DNA of 41,347 nt. Source: a virus. Below are positions 10,901 to 19,344 of this stretch, in pieces. A program made the translations under genes and the position numbers. Under the pieces are notes generated by a model that was given only the letters and a program-made list of their open reading frames with translations, had not been told where the DNA came from and searched no databases. The stretch's first letter is position 1, and the number at the start of each line of letters is the position of its first letter. The stretch spans positions 1 through 41,347 of IMG/VR virus record IMGVR_UViG_3300025889_000082, one strand, 5' to 3'.

Positions 10901-13552
10901 CTTGCTAAGTTAAACAGACAAGCTAGAACTAATGCCAATGCTGAGTCTTTAGAGGAAATCAAAGAGTTGATGGATATTAGAGAGAGGTTTGTTAAGAGAG
11001 GTGGAGACATTAGACAGACTATTAAAAAGATCTATCAAAAGGATGATAAAGGACAATGGATAAACAGACTTGTATATAAGTTTGATAAGAAGTTCTTTGA
11101 AGAAGTTGATGCTAGAGCTGCAGCTGGAGGAGATATGACTTGGCTTAGAAATAACATTGATGTTGATGCCTATAAGAAAGAAGCAGATGCTGTTCTAGAA
11201 AAGAATCTTAAACGTATAAATGAGCAGTTTCCTGGTGATAGTCCAGAAATTGTAGAGAAAAGAGAAAAGGCAATTACACAAGAAAGTCGCAAGTATGATA
11301 TTACTAGAAAAGACTTTAATGGTTGGAACAATTATATTATTAAAAGACATCCTATAAGTAAATGGGAATCTGCTGATTATAAGGATATTAAGAATGATCC
11401 AGACTTACTAGCATTATATAATTACGTTAGTAAGATTAATAAAAAGGCTAACCAAGAAGGATTTATTCAAAACTCTGTATCATCATTCTTCTTGCCATTT
11501 GTTAGAAAGACAATGGCAGAAAGTCTTGTTTGGGATGGTAAGTTATCTGTAATGGATAATTTCTATCAAAGCTTAAAGATTAATCCAGATGATGTAGGAT
11601 ATGGTAAGTTTGATGAAATCACTGGTAAGATGGAGAACTCCATTCCTAAGTATTACACATATGACTTTACCAATAAAGATGGTGTGAATGATTATTCTGA
11701 GGTGAGTGAAGACTTATTTAAGAACATGATCTTATACATCCAACAGGTTAATAAGTATAAATACCTAACAGAAGTAGAAGAACAAGTTAAATTCTTACGT
11801 ACTATTGAGGAGTTCAAGAATGCACATCTTGCTGTAGACAGAGTTAGTAATATTGTGATGGATGATGATGGTGAGCCTAAAGTGATGACAGGTAATGATG
11901 AGAACATCAAAATGTTAGATGACTTTACAAGAGCTGTATTCTATGAACAAAAGTATGTATTGTCAGATACTGACACTCCACTATACTTTGGTAAGGTGGT
12001 AAATGGTATGAAAGGAGTGTTTAATTCTATAGTGGGAAGAGAGGTGTTTAAACCTAATGAGCAAGTAACAGCAACATCTATGATTAAAACCATGGATGCT
12101 ATGAACAGAGGATTTCAAATTAAAACATTAGGTCTTGAGTTCTTATCAGGAGCTGTGAACGCATTTGGTACTAACATTCAGATGGCTGCCCAAGCAGGAG
12201 AATACTTCAAAGCAAGAGAGTTTGCTAAGAATGAAGCAAAGCTTTTATTACAGAATATAGAAGATAAACAAAAGTTTGTTGAGTTAATCAATACATTCTT
12301 ACCTCTTTCAGAAGATCCTTCTTATGAAATGTTTAAGAAAGCAGGTTTAACTACATTAACTCAGAATAACTTAGGTGACATGTTGATGATATTTATGAAA
12401 TATCCTGAACAACATGCAGAAAAGACAACCTTCCTTACCTTGTTAGAAAACACAATGGTAGTAGATGGTAAGATTGTAAGCATACCTAAGTATGTAAAAA
12501 ACAAATACAAAGATCGTAACTCTAGTCAAGCTAGATATAGAGAGACTAAACCTTTGATAGAGAAGGAGATAGAGGAATTGAAGAAAGACAAATCTATTGC
12601 TGCTACATCAAAAATGGAAGATGGCAAGTTAGTTATCCCTGGTTTAGATTTAAGCAATAAAAAAGAGCTACAAAGATTAGGACTTCTAAGCAAACGCTTA
12701 TCTGAGGCTGCAACTGGTAATGTTAGTAAAGAGAATATGAACAGAATGGGGATGTCTATCTGGACAGCTAGCATGATGGTATTCAAGAGATGGATTCCTA
12801 AGCTTGCAGACACACGTTTCTCTGAGTTCAGAAAGGTAGCTAATGACTTCTCTGTAGAGTTTGGAGAAGAGGGTATCCATGGAGAGAGCTATGATATTGG
12901 TAGAATACGTCTACTAGGTTCTGTATTAGGAAGATCTATCATGGAACGTAGTAACTATATCAAGGATATTCTTGTTATGAATGATGCAGGTATTGCAGAA
13001 CTTGATAGAATGTACTATGAATATGCTCAAGAATATAAGAAAAGAACTGGTGAAGAGATGACTATGACCAAGGATGATTTCATTGACATGGTTAGAAACA
13101 ACTTACGTAACCAGCTTAAGGAATTAGCAATCTTGTTATCTTTACTTGGTGCAATGCTTGCTCTTGGTATTATGGCTCCTGATGATGATGAGGGAGATAG
13201 AGCTTCTAGAAACTTCCACAGATATGCACAAAAGACAGTTGATAAGTTTGTGGGTGAACTTTCCTTCTTCTATAACCCAGCTGAGGTGCAAAGATTGGCT
13301 AGTGGTAGTATCTTCCCAGCAATTGGAGTTTTAGATGATGTAAGCAAGTTCACAAAACACTTCTTTATAGAAACAACAGGTATGGACTTTGATCCAAGCA
13401 CCACAGAAGAAGAAGCTAGAAAGAAAGCAAGACCTATCAAATACTTAATGAAAGCAGCTCCTGTAACTAAATCTATATTGACTTATGGAGCAATATTTAG
13501 CCCTGAGTTTGCTAAAGAATTTGATATTACTATCCAAAAACAAAATAGATAG
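7991..13552 (+). CDS. Giant polyvalent phage protein: ART-like N-terminus, PD-(D/E)XK nuclease-like domain, C-terminal membrane segment
   Basis: This 1,853-residue protein follows the polymerase-like gene by 12 nt. Residues about 50-85 contain SFKNWFGNW ... VDANGEPLIVYHG, the signature found at the start of ADP-ribosyltransferase-like domains of phage polyvalent proteins. Residues 343-347 (EEMVH) lie in a helical segment that resembles a degenerate zincin. Residues 651 (D in TIDFLAI), 665-667 (DWK) and 689-693 (QLGTY) give the D...DxK...QxxxY pattern of RecB/Cas4-type PD-(D/E)XK nucleases. The rest is long and charged, with probable coiled coils. Near residues 1709-1728 there is a hydrophobic stretch (LAILLSLLGAMLALGIMA) that could span a membrane. 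Giant proteins next to the virion polymerase in crAss-like phages are capsid cargo, and I infer the same here, perhaps with a role in entry or defence against host systems. Each catalytic activity is untested. Confidence 0.7.
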   Translation: MAECQVFRNDDGVIERVEAPNGQPSTLYKTLQDLVKDKEQALRLWAQVYTDSFKNWFGNWEKGQGSKTVDANGEPLIVYHGGGDLTGKTINVPFHVAPSMEEAAIWASRPGKTYGGGLFSRKDLLELNYNGVKDSSGKQIKTTFVRDPKTKEYTPSVERAIEILDEYEKFTLTPLFISTQNNWEETELNGKELKELRIFNPNQVKSVLNEGSFAIDKGGYDNTQVRTEAIPSGGNVVERKMARKSELEGRGAFNVQFIEGGIKYSFDPTNIYFQDKEMESSTASAQTIAKIKEVLNKMGVSIEELYSYAKKNNIDVKGKSGLADLTRGVIAIADQQEGQALTEEMVHIATAMIEQTNPALITQMISKIDRFKIYKETFEAYKDTYTLPNGKPDIRRIKKEAVDKLIAELIVNQMENTDQFPELREEVNQSFVRNLWNTILDFIKGMYTKANIDIFTEVASQIGSGDISGDIADMKQGGIFFQLSDAQKKIVDSLDQTKNTITKVYEDQEKVDPILLDSEEASNYYQAQKPDGTTERVLKRVTDRVKAWYKKKFPGKIFTKQEKEFNELKRKFGVKGHQDLEDIHHRYYNEDGTRRVKPIDAPSTFNLDTKQMYQLLENYYVKLIDSFDKDTIIRAEVIIYNSKDKEAGTIDFLAIEPDGKTHILDWKFLQFAEGSEDVAFFKQGAYDIQLGTYKDILRNYYGVKSFGMTRAIPIMMKMEMENKPDGTSENVIKGIAIGSVDPKQITDLRLLPVSEKTESTGYQKLDKYLAKLNSLYERISSQPAEEEERQFKYARMRELKRAIRLAQGTGNIAELINVILTTRAKGEQLINTYDVSFKNRDANSEDSTNEELSEFAGELRNYIETAEIFDRVDAEIGDLIYSPEMEIDAKTDEDKKLLNELKTLRDNLKREGENIYKSKQELIDIAFKFADKHIGQRNLITGLTKPEAVTKGLASNFRGLEDLGQRSLNILAKLNRQARTNANAESLEEIKELMDIRERFVKRGGDIRQTIKKIYQKDDKGQWINRLVYKFDKKFFEEVDARAAAGGDMTWLRNNIDVDAYKKEADAVLEKNLKRINEQFPGDSPEIVEKREKAITQESRKYDITRKDFNGWNNYIIKRHPISKWESADYKDIKNDPDLLALYNYVSKINKKANQEGFIQNSVSSFFLPFVRKTMAESLVWDGKLSVMDNFYQSLKINPDDVGYGKFDEITGKMENSIPKYYTYDFTNKDGVNDYSEVSEDLFKNMILYIQQVNKYKYLTEVEEQVKFLRTIEEFKNAHLAVDRVSNIVMDDDGEPKVMTGNDENIKMLDDFTRAVFYEQKYVLSDTDTPLYFGKVVNGMKGVFNSIVGREVFKPNEQVTATSMIKTMDAMNRGFQIKTLGLEFLSGAVNAFGTNIQMAAQAGEYFKAREFAKNEAKLLLQNIEDKQKFVELINTFLPLSEDPSYEMFKKAGLTTLTQNNLGDMLMIFMKYPEQHAEKTTFLTLLENTMVVDGKIVSIPKYVKNKYKDRNSSQARYRETKPLIEKEIEELKKDKSIAATSKMEDGKLVIPGLDLSNKKELQRLGLLSKRLSEAATGNVSKENMNRMGMSIWTASMMVFKRWIPKLADTRFSEFRKVANDFSVEFGEEGIHGESYDIGRIRLLGSVLGRSIMERSNYIKDILVMNDAGIAELDRMYYEYAQEYKKRTGEEMTMTKDDFIDMVRNNLRNQLKELAILLSLLGAMLALGIMAPDDDEGDRASRNFHRYAQKTVDKFVGELSFFYNPAEVQRLASGSIFPAIGVLDDVSKFTKHFFIETTGMDFDPSTTEEEARKKARPIKYLMKAAPVTKSILTYGAIFSPEFAKEFDITIQKQNR

Positions 13553-13590
13553 TTATTGCTATATTATGTAGGAATCCTTTTCCTAACTCA

Positions 13591-13619
13591 TTGAAACTAA
13601 ATTAAATTTGCTATTTTTG
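13591..13619 (+). promoter_or_regulatory. Bacteroidota-type promoter for the fibre gene
   Basis: TTG at 13591-13593, an 18-nt spacer, then TATTTTTG at 13612-13619 fit the Bacteroidota sigma-A consensus TTG-N(17-23)-TAnnTTTG. Predicted start of transcription is near 13625, about 70 nt before the fibre ATG at 13696. It is the only promoter-like site in the 143-nt gap after the giant genes. Confidence 0.75.
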
Positions 13620-13624
13620 CGTAT

Positions 13625-13657
13625 ATAGGTGTACCTTTTGCTAGAGTGTACACCTAT
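13625..13657 (+). promoter_or_regulatory. 5'-leader stem-loop of the fibre transcript
   Basis: A perfect 10-bp inverted repeat, ATAGGTGTAC at 13625-13634 and GTACACCTAT at 13648-13657, encloses a 13-nt loop. It begins at about the predicted transcription start, so the mRNA would carry a hairpin at its very 5' end. No U-tract follows directly, which argues against a terminator. A 5' mRNA-stabilising structure or a binding site for a regulator are both possible. Confidence 0.6.
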
Positions 13658-13695
13658 TTGTATATCAATTACTTATACATTATTTTTATTAATAT

Positions 13696-16600
13696 ATGGA
13701 TCCAATTTGCTCTACTGAACCTTGTCCAGTCATACTGAATTCTACCTGCGTATTCTATGAAGGTGCTAATTTGTTGTACACTGGTATCAATACTAATGAC
13801 AGCATCCAAACTGCTCTACAAAAAATAGATGCTAAGTTTCAGGAAGCTGCAATTGGATATTTATTTAATAATGGTGTCTATCAGTCTGGACCAGGATTAC
13901 CTGTAGGACTTGGTGGCACTATGGATCATGACACTATTATTACAGCTGCAGGATTTGATTTAACATATACAGGAGATGTATATGCAGCTAAACATATTAC
14001 AATTGGTGGTACCTCTTCTGATTTTGTTAAGGGAGATGGTAGCTTAGATAGTACAGCATACCAACCAGCAGGTGCTTATATCACAGCACTTACAGGAGAT
14101 GGAACTGCTTCAGGACCTGGTTCTGCATTGTTTACATTAGCAACAGTTAACCCTGCTCCTGCTACCTATGGTTCTGCTACACAAGTTCCTAGATTTACAG
14201 TGGATGGAAAAGGACGTGTTACAAGTGTTACTCCTGTAACAATTGCTGTTCCTTCTGCATCTTTATCTTTTATAGGAGATGTAACAGGTATTGGAACAAC
14301 AGGTTCTCCTGTGACGTTGACATTGGCTACAGTGAACAATGATGTATATGGAAGTAATACTTTCTTAAAGTTTGCTGTGAATGCTAAAGGATTGGTTACA
14401 TCAGCCACTCCTGTTACACATCTTGATATTGAATCTGTGCTTGGATACATACCTGTTCCTAGCACTAGAACATTAACAATCAATGGTGTTGCCTATTCAT
14501 TATCTGCAAATAGAACATGGTCAGTAGGTACCTTGATTTCTGTGGCATTAACAATGCCTCCAGCATTCACTGTACTCACATCTGCAACAGGAACAAATGG
14601 TACAATCAATGTCATAGCTAATGGTTCAGCCTCTCAATATATAAGAGGTGATGGTACTCTTGGTAGCTATTTTGGTACAGCAGGTACATCAGGCTCCAGT
14701 GGTACATCAGGTATATCTGGAGACAAATATAGAACAACATCCACTACACCTTTTACATTAGGTAATAGTGGTACGTTGATTGTAGCAACACAGCTAGGAT
14801 ATAGTGTAGCTCAATCCATCATAGTAGTGTATGATCTTAACAACTTCCAAGAGTGTGAGGTGGTTGCTTATGACTTTAACACTGGTTTATTAGAATTTGC
14901 ATTTCCTACAAGAACTGTAGGAAGTGGTACATATAGTGATTGGACAGTAAACTTAGATGGTGCTAGTGGTGGTAATGGAACTTCTGGAACCTCTGGTTCT
15001 AGTGGTACTACAGGATCTAGTGGCTCTAGTGGAACTGCTGGTACATCTGGCTCTGCTGGTACATCAGGTAGCAGTGGTAGTAGTGGTGTAAGTGGAACCT
15101 TTGGTACATCAGGAACTGATGGTAGCTCTGGCACTTCTGGTTCTTCTGGAACAACTGGTACATCTGGTTCTAGTGGATCTTCAGGTACAAATGGTTCTTC
15201 TGGAACCTCTGGAACATCTGCAAGCTCTGGTAGTTCAGGCACCACTGGTACATCTGGTACTAGTGCAAGCTCTGGTACTTCTGGATCTTCTGGATCTTCT
15301 GGTACAAGTGGAACTAATGGTACGTCTGGTACAGCTGGAACATCAGGGTCATCTGGAACAAGTGGAACAAATGGTAGCTCTGGAACCAGTGGTACATCAG
15401 CTACATCTGGCTCTTCTGGCTCTAGTGGTACATCTGGCTCTAGTGGTACGTCTGGATCAAGTGGTACAAGTGGATCAGCAGGAACAAGTGCTACCTCTGG
15501 AACTTCTGGATCTAGTGGTACGTCTGCTACAAGTGGAAGTTCTGGTAGCTCAGGTACAAGTGGTACGTCTGGTTCATCAGGAACAAGTGCAACAGCAGGT
15601 TCTAGTGGAACCTCTGCAACTAGTGGATCTTCTGGCACTTCTGCTTCTTCAGGCACAAGTGGGTCTTCTGGAACTAGTGGAACAAGTGGAAGTAGTGGTA
15701 CATCAGCAACAAGTGGTACTTCAGGATCATCTGGATCATCTGGAACAAATGGTTCTAGTGGAACAAGTGCTTCCTCAGGTACATCTGGTAGCTCTGCTAC
15801 ATCAGGTACATCTGCTACAAGTGGTTCGTCAGGATCTAGTGGAACCTCTGGTACATCTGGAAGTTCTGGAACGTCAGCTTCAAGTGGTTCTAGTGGAACA
15901 AGTGGAACGTCAGGTTCAAGTGGTACATCAGGTACTAATGGAAGTTCTGGTACAAGTGCTACATCAGGCTCATCAGGTACAAGTGCAACCAGTGGCTCTT
16001 CAGGTACTAGTGGTACAAAGGGTACGTCTGGAACTAGTGGGACAAGTGGAAGCAGTGGATCAAGTGGAACTTCTGCAACTTCAGGATCAAGTGGAACCAG
16101 TGGTACTAATGGATCAAGTGGCACAGCAGGTACATCTGGTACGTCTGCAAGTAGTGGTACTTCAGGTAGTTCTGGCACATCTGGTACAGCAGGAAGCTCT
16201 GGTGTAAGTGGTGTGGCTGGTGGTCTTGTATACTACATGAACTTGTCTACTAATACCAATAGTGCATTTGGTACACCTACATACAAGGAGTGGAGTCCTA
16301 TTGCATCAGGTGCTGCACAACAGACAACTAATATTACATTAGGTGCTTCTGCTAGTGGTACTATTGCAACATTTGCTACAGATAGTGGTGTTCCAGGAGC
16401 AACTGTATTAGAAGCAGGTAACTGGGCTTGGACATTGCACTTCTTATCTAGTGCTGATTCAACATGGGATATAGACGTACATTTATATAAATATACAACA
16501 GGTGGTGTTTCTACAATGTTAGGAAACACAAACAATGTTGTTACAACAATTAGTGGAACTGTAGTAACACAAATCTACATTGACACATTCATTGCATCAC

Positions 16601-19344
16601 AGTCATTGAATTCAACAGATAGACTGTATTGCCAAGTGAACGTAATAAATAATGATAGCGTAAGCAGAACATTAACTCTCTATACAGAAGGAACAAGTTA
16701 TTATTCTTACGCACAAACCACATTCAATCCTCCTAGTGGTACCTCTGGTACATCTGGAGCTAATGGTTCTTCAGGCACCTCTGGAACGTCAGGGTCTTCA
16801 GGTACATCAGCTACCAGTGGTACGTCTGGTTCAAGTGGATCAAGTGGTACAAGTGGAACTAAGGGTACCTCTGGTACATCAGGCACAAGTGGAAGTTCTG
16901 GCACTAGTGGAACGAGTGGTTCTTCTGGTACCAGTGGCTCTAGTGGTACTAGTGGGTCAAGTGGAACAAGTGCTACAAGTGGATCAAGTGGTACATCAGC
17001 AACCTCTGGTTCATCTGGTTCTTCTGGAACATCTGGCACATCAGGATCTTCAGGAACTTCTGCTTCTAGTGGAAGCTCTGGTACGTCTGGCACATCTGGA
17101 TCTAGTGGCACAAGTGCTACTAGTGGATCTAGTGGAACTAGTGGAAGCTCTGGAACAAGTGGGTCTAGTGGCACATCAGCTACATCTGGGTCTTCAGGTA
17201 CAAGTGGAACAAAAGGAACAAGTGGTACAAGTGGTACCAATGGTTCTTCAGGTACAAGTGGTACGTCTGGGTCTTCTGGTACAGCAGGTACAAGTGGTAG
17301 CTCTGGTTCTAGTGGAACATCTGGTTCTAGTGGTACAAGTGCAACATCAGGATCTTCTGGGTCTAGTGGTACTAGTGGCACGAGTGGAAGTAGTGGAACA
17401 TCAGGAACTGATGGAAGCTCAGGTAGTAGTGGTACAAGTGGTTCATCTGGTACATCAGCAACATCAGGCACTTCTGGTTCATCAGGTACTTCAGGTACTA
17501 AGGGGACATCAGGTACATCAGGAGCAAATGGTTCCAGTGGTACTAGTGGTACTAAGGGCACATCTGGAACTAGTGGAACTTCTGGTTCATCAGGAACATC
17601 AGCTACAAGTGGTTCCTCTGGAACATCTGGTACAGATGGTAGTTCTGGGTCTTCTGGAACAAGTGGTACAGATGGTAGTTCTGGTTCAAGTGGTACATCT
17701 GGTACTGATGGTAGCTCAGGTTCATCAGGAACATCTGGAACTTCTGGTTCTTCAGGAACAAGTGGTACTAAAGGAACATCAGGAACTTCTGGAGCTAATG
17801 GTTCTAGTGGTACTTCAGGAACAAAAGGTACATCTGGAACTTCTGGAACTTCAGGCTCTAGTGGAACTGCTGGTACTAGTGGTAGTTCTGGTACAAGTGC
17901 AGCTAATGGAACTTCTGGAACTTCAGGAACTGATGGATCTTCTGGAACTAGTGGTATAAACGCAACTGCAGGAACTAGTGGTGTAAGTGGTTCTAGTGGT
18001 ACTAGTGCTACAGCTGGAACAAGTGGTACCAATGGATCTAGTGGAACTTCTGGTGCCAATGGTGCTGCAGGTAGCAGTGGTACTTCTGGTACGTCAGGAG
18101 CAAATGGTGCTGCTGGGTCTAGTGGTACTAGTGGAACAAAGGGAACATCAGGAACATCTGGAGCTAATGGAGCTGCTGGTTCTTCAGGAACTAGTGGTAC
18201 TAAGGGTACAAGTGGTACAGCAGGAGCCAATGGTGCTAATGGATCTAGTGGAACGTCTGGTGCAGGTACAATCAGTGGTACTACAGGTTATATAGCCAAA
18301 TTTACTAATAGTACAACTGTTGGTAATAGTATTATAAGTGAAAGTGGTACTGTTATATCAGTCGCTGGAAGTTTAACTGCAACAGGTACTGTAACTGGAA
18401 ATGGTGTATCAATTGGTGCAAGTGATGTAAGGTCAAGTAGTAATGTTTTGACATTAGGTGGAACTTCAGAAGTTATTCGTATTGTTGGTTCTACTGGCTT
18501 TGTAGGTGTTGGTACTACTGCACCATCTTATCAATTAGATGTTCAAGTAAATAATGGTTCTTTCACATCAAGAATTAAAAACTTAAACACCACAACTGAT
18601 AACGCAGGTTTAATAGTTAGTGCTGGTGTTAATGCAGGTAATGAAATTATTTTACTTGAGAATGCTGCTGGTACTGATAGATTTACTGTATTTGCAAATG
18701 GGCAGGTGACAATGGTTGGAGCAAACACTACAACTGTTCCTATACTTGGTATAACAGTGTCAGGTTCTGGTGCATTCCAAAGAGGTGTTAGAATGTTAAA
18801 TAGTGGTATGGGTGCTGGGGATAGTTTAATGTATGCAACTGGACAGTCTGATGGTTCTAAAAACATGGGTCAATTCTATTTCTATTATGCTGGTGCAGCA
18901 AGTAATAGTAATAGATTGTCAATGGGATTACATTCTGTTGATGATGTATTTAATATTTTTGGAAGTTCTAACGTAACCATAGGCACAACATCAGATGCAG
19001 GGTATAAACTATATGTTAGTGGCACTATCTACGCAACTGGAGATATCACAGCATCTTCTGATGCCAGATATAAAACAAACATCAGACCAATTGAGAATGC
19101 TTTAGAAAAGATAGTTAGCTCAAGAGGGGTGGTATATGACAGAGTGGATGAAGAGAGCTTTGACAACATTGGATTTATTGCTCAAGAATTGGAGGTGTAT
19201 TTCCCAGAACTAGTTTCTACAGATAACCAAGGATTCAAGGGAGTTAAATACCAAAATGCTGTAGCTGTTCTATTCGAGGGAATCAAAGAACAACAAAAAC
19301 AAATTGAAGAATTAAAAACTTTAATAGATGGCTTTACCAAGTAG
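13696..19344 (+). CDS. Long collagen-like tail fibre with C-terminal S74 (endosialidase-type) autoproteolytic chaperone
   Basis: The 1,882-residue protein starts with a tail-fibre-like head (GINTNDSIQTALQKID, then repeated 'TVDGKGRVTSATPV'-type segments) typical of phage fibres and probably attaching to the tail. Two Gly-X-Y blocks follow, about 140 and 169 triplets, nearly all GTS/GSS, separated by a globular domain around residues 842-1014. After them comes a beta-rich region with APSYQLDV, then the S74 domain (about residues 1785-1882): S1788-D-A-R-Y-K1793 matches the Ser/Lys dyad of intramolecular chaperones, which trimerise the fibre and then cut themselves off just before the serine. 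The C-terminus ends in a coiled coil (EQQKQIEELKTLI). Own promoter with a hairpin leader; the next gene overlaps by 17 nt. No proline occurs in the collagen-like blocks, which is unusual. Confidence 0.9.
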   Translation: MDPICSTEPCPVILNSTCVFYEGANLLYTGINTNDSIQTALQKIDAKFQEAAIGYLFNNGVYQSGPGLPVGLGGTMDHDTIITAAGFDLTYTGDVYAAKHITIGGTSSDFVKGDGSLDSTAYQPAGAYITALTGDGTASGPGSALFTLATVNPAPATYGSATQVPRFTVDGKGRVTSVTPVTIAVPSASLSFIGDVTGIGTTGSPVTLTLATVNNDVYGSNTFLKFAVNAKGLVTSATPVTHLDIESVLGYIPVPSTRTLTINGVAYSLSANRTWSVGTLISVALTMPPAFTVLTSATGTNGTINVIANGSASQYIRGDGTLGSYFGTAGTSGSSGTSGISGDKYRTTSTTPFTLGNSGTLIVATQLGYSVAQSIIVVYDLNNFQECEVVAYDFNTGLLEFAFPTRTVGSGTYSDWTVNLDGASGGNGTSGTSGSSGTTGSSGSSGTAGTSGSAGTSGSSGSSGVSGTFGTSGTDGSSGTSGSSGTTGTSGSSGSSGTNGSSGTSGTSASSGSSGTTGTSGTSASSGTSGSSGSSGTSGTNGTSGTAGTSGSSGTSGTNGSSGTSGTSATSGSSGSSGTSGSSGTSGSSGTSGSAGTSATSGTSGSSGTSATSGSSGSSGTSGTSGSSGTSATAGSSGTSATSGSSGTSASSGTSGSSGTSGTSGSSGTSATSGTSGSSGSSGTNGSSGTSASSGTSGSSATSGTSATSGSSGSSGTSGTSGSSGTSASSGSSGTSGTSGSSGTSGTNGSSGTSATSGSSGTSATSGSSGTSGTKGTSGTSGTSGSSGSSGTSATSGSSGTSGTNGSSGTAGTSGTSASSGTSGSSGTSGTAGSSGVSGVAGGLVYYMNLSTNTNSAFGTPTYKEWSPIASGAAQQTTNITLGASASGTIATFATDSGVPGATVLEAGNWAWTLHFLSSADSTWDIDVHLYKYTTGGVSTMLGNTNNVVTTISGTVVTQIYIDTFIASQSLNSTDRLYCQVNVINNDSVSRTLTLYTEGTSYYSYAQTTFNPPSGTSGTSGANGSSGTSGTSGSSGTSATSGTSGSSGSSGTSGTKGTSGTSGTSGSSGTSGTSGSSGTSGSSGTSGSSGTSATSGSSGTSATSGSSGSSGTSGTSGSSGTSASSGSSGTSGTSGSSGTSATSGSSGTSGSSGTSGSSGTSATSGSSGTSGTKGTSGTSGTNGSSGTSGTSGSSGTAGTSGSSGSSGTSGSSGTSATSGSSGSSGTSGTSGSSGTSGTDGSSGSSGTSGSSGTSATSGTSGSSGTSGTKGTSGTSGANGSSGTSGTKGTSGTSGTSGSSGTSATSGSSGTSGTDGSSGSSGTSGTDGSSGSSGTSGTDGSSGSSGTSGTSGSSGTSGTKGTSGTSGANGSSGTSGTKGTSGTSGTSGSSGTAGTSGSSGTSAANGTSGTSGTDGSSGTSGINATAGTSGVSGSSGTSATAGTSGTNGSSGTSGANGAAGSSGTSGTSGANGAAGSSGTSGTKGTSGTSGANGAAGSSGTSGTKGTSGTAGANGANGSSGTSGAGTISGTTGYIAKFTNSTTVGNSIISESGTVISVAGSLTATGTVTGNGVSIGASDVRSSSNVLTLGGTSEVIRIVGSTGFVGVGTTAPSYQLDVQVNNGSFTSRIKNLNTTTDNAGLIVSAGVNAGNEIILLENAAGTDRFTVFANGQVTMVGANTTTVPILGITVSGSGAFQRGVRMLNSGMGAGDSLMYATGQSDGSKNMGQFYFYYAGAASNSNRLSMGLHSVDDVFNIFGSSNVTIGTTSDAGYKLYVSGTIYATGDITASSDARYKTNIRPIENALEKIVSSRGVVYDRVDEESFDNIGFIAQELEVYFPELVSTDNQGFKGVKYQNAVAVLFEGIKEQQKQIEELKTLIDGFTK
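14959..16218 (+). repeat. Collagen-like Gly-X-Y coding repeat, block 1
   Basis: About 140 consecutive 9-bp units encode GTS, GSS, GTN and related triplets. At intervals the glycine is replaced by alanine (ATS, ASS, ATA). Codons for Ser, Thr and Gly vary constantly, so the DNA repeat is much less regular than the protein repeat. The lack of stop codons in this composition also creates long spurious frames on both strands. Confidence 0.93.
16738..18258 (+). repeat. Collagen-like Gly-X-Y coding repeat, block 2
   Basis: About 169 triplets, similar to block 1 but richer in GTK, GTD and GAN triplets near the 3' end. Higher-order repeats exist: a 12-residue GTD-led unit occurs three times in tandem at 17629-17736. 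A 33-residue stretch beginning GTKGTSGTSGAN at 17494 recurs identically at 17764 with many synonymous differences. Confidence 0.93.

Noticed and set aside
13572-13588. Terminator after the giant genes (TAGGAA/TTCCTA hairpin)
   Set aside because: Only 6 bp of stem and no U-tract; too weak to call.
14868-18230. Long antisense and alternate-frame open reading frames across the collagen-like blocks (up to about 500 codons, Pro/Val/Glu- or Val/Leu/Gln-rich)
   Set aside because: They are by-products of the GGT/ACN/TCN/AGT composition, which lacks stop codons in several frames. Their translations are monotonous, have no domain and no independent promoter, while the + strand frame continues into recognised fibre domains.
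14959-18258. Possible CRISPR array or minisatellite
   Set aside because: The periodicity is 9 bp and in frame with Gly-X-Y coding; there are no constant repeats separated by unique spacers.
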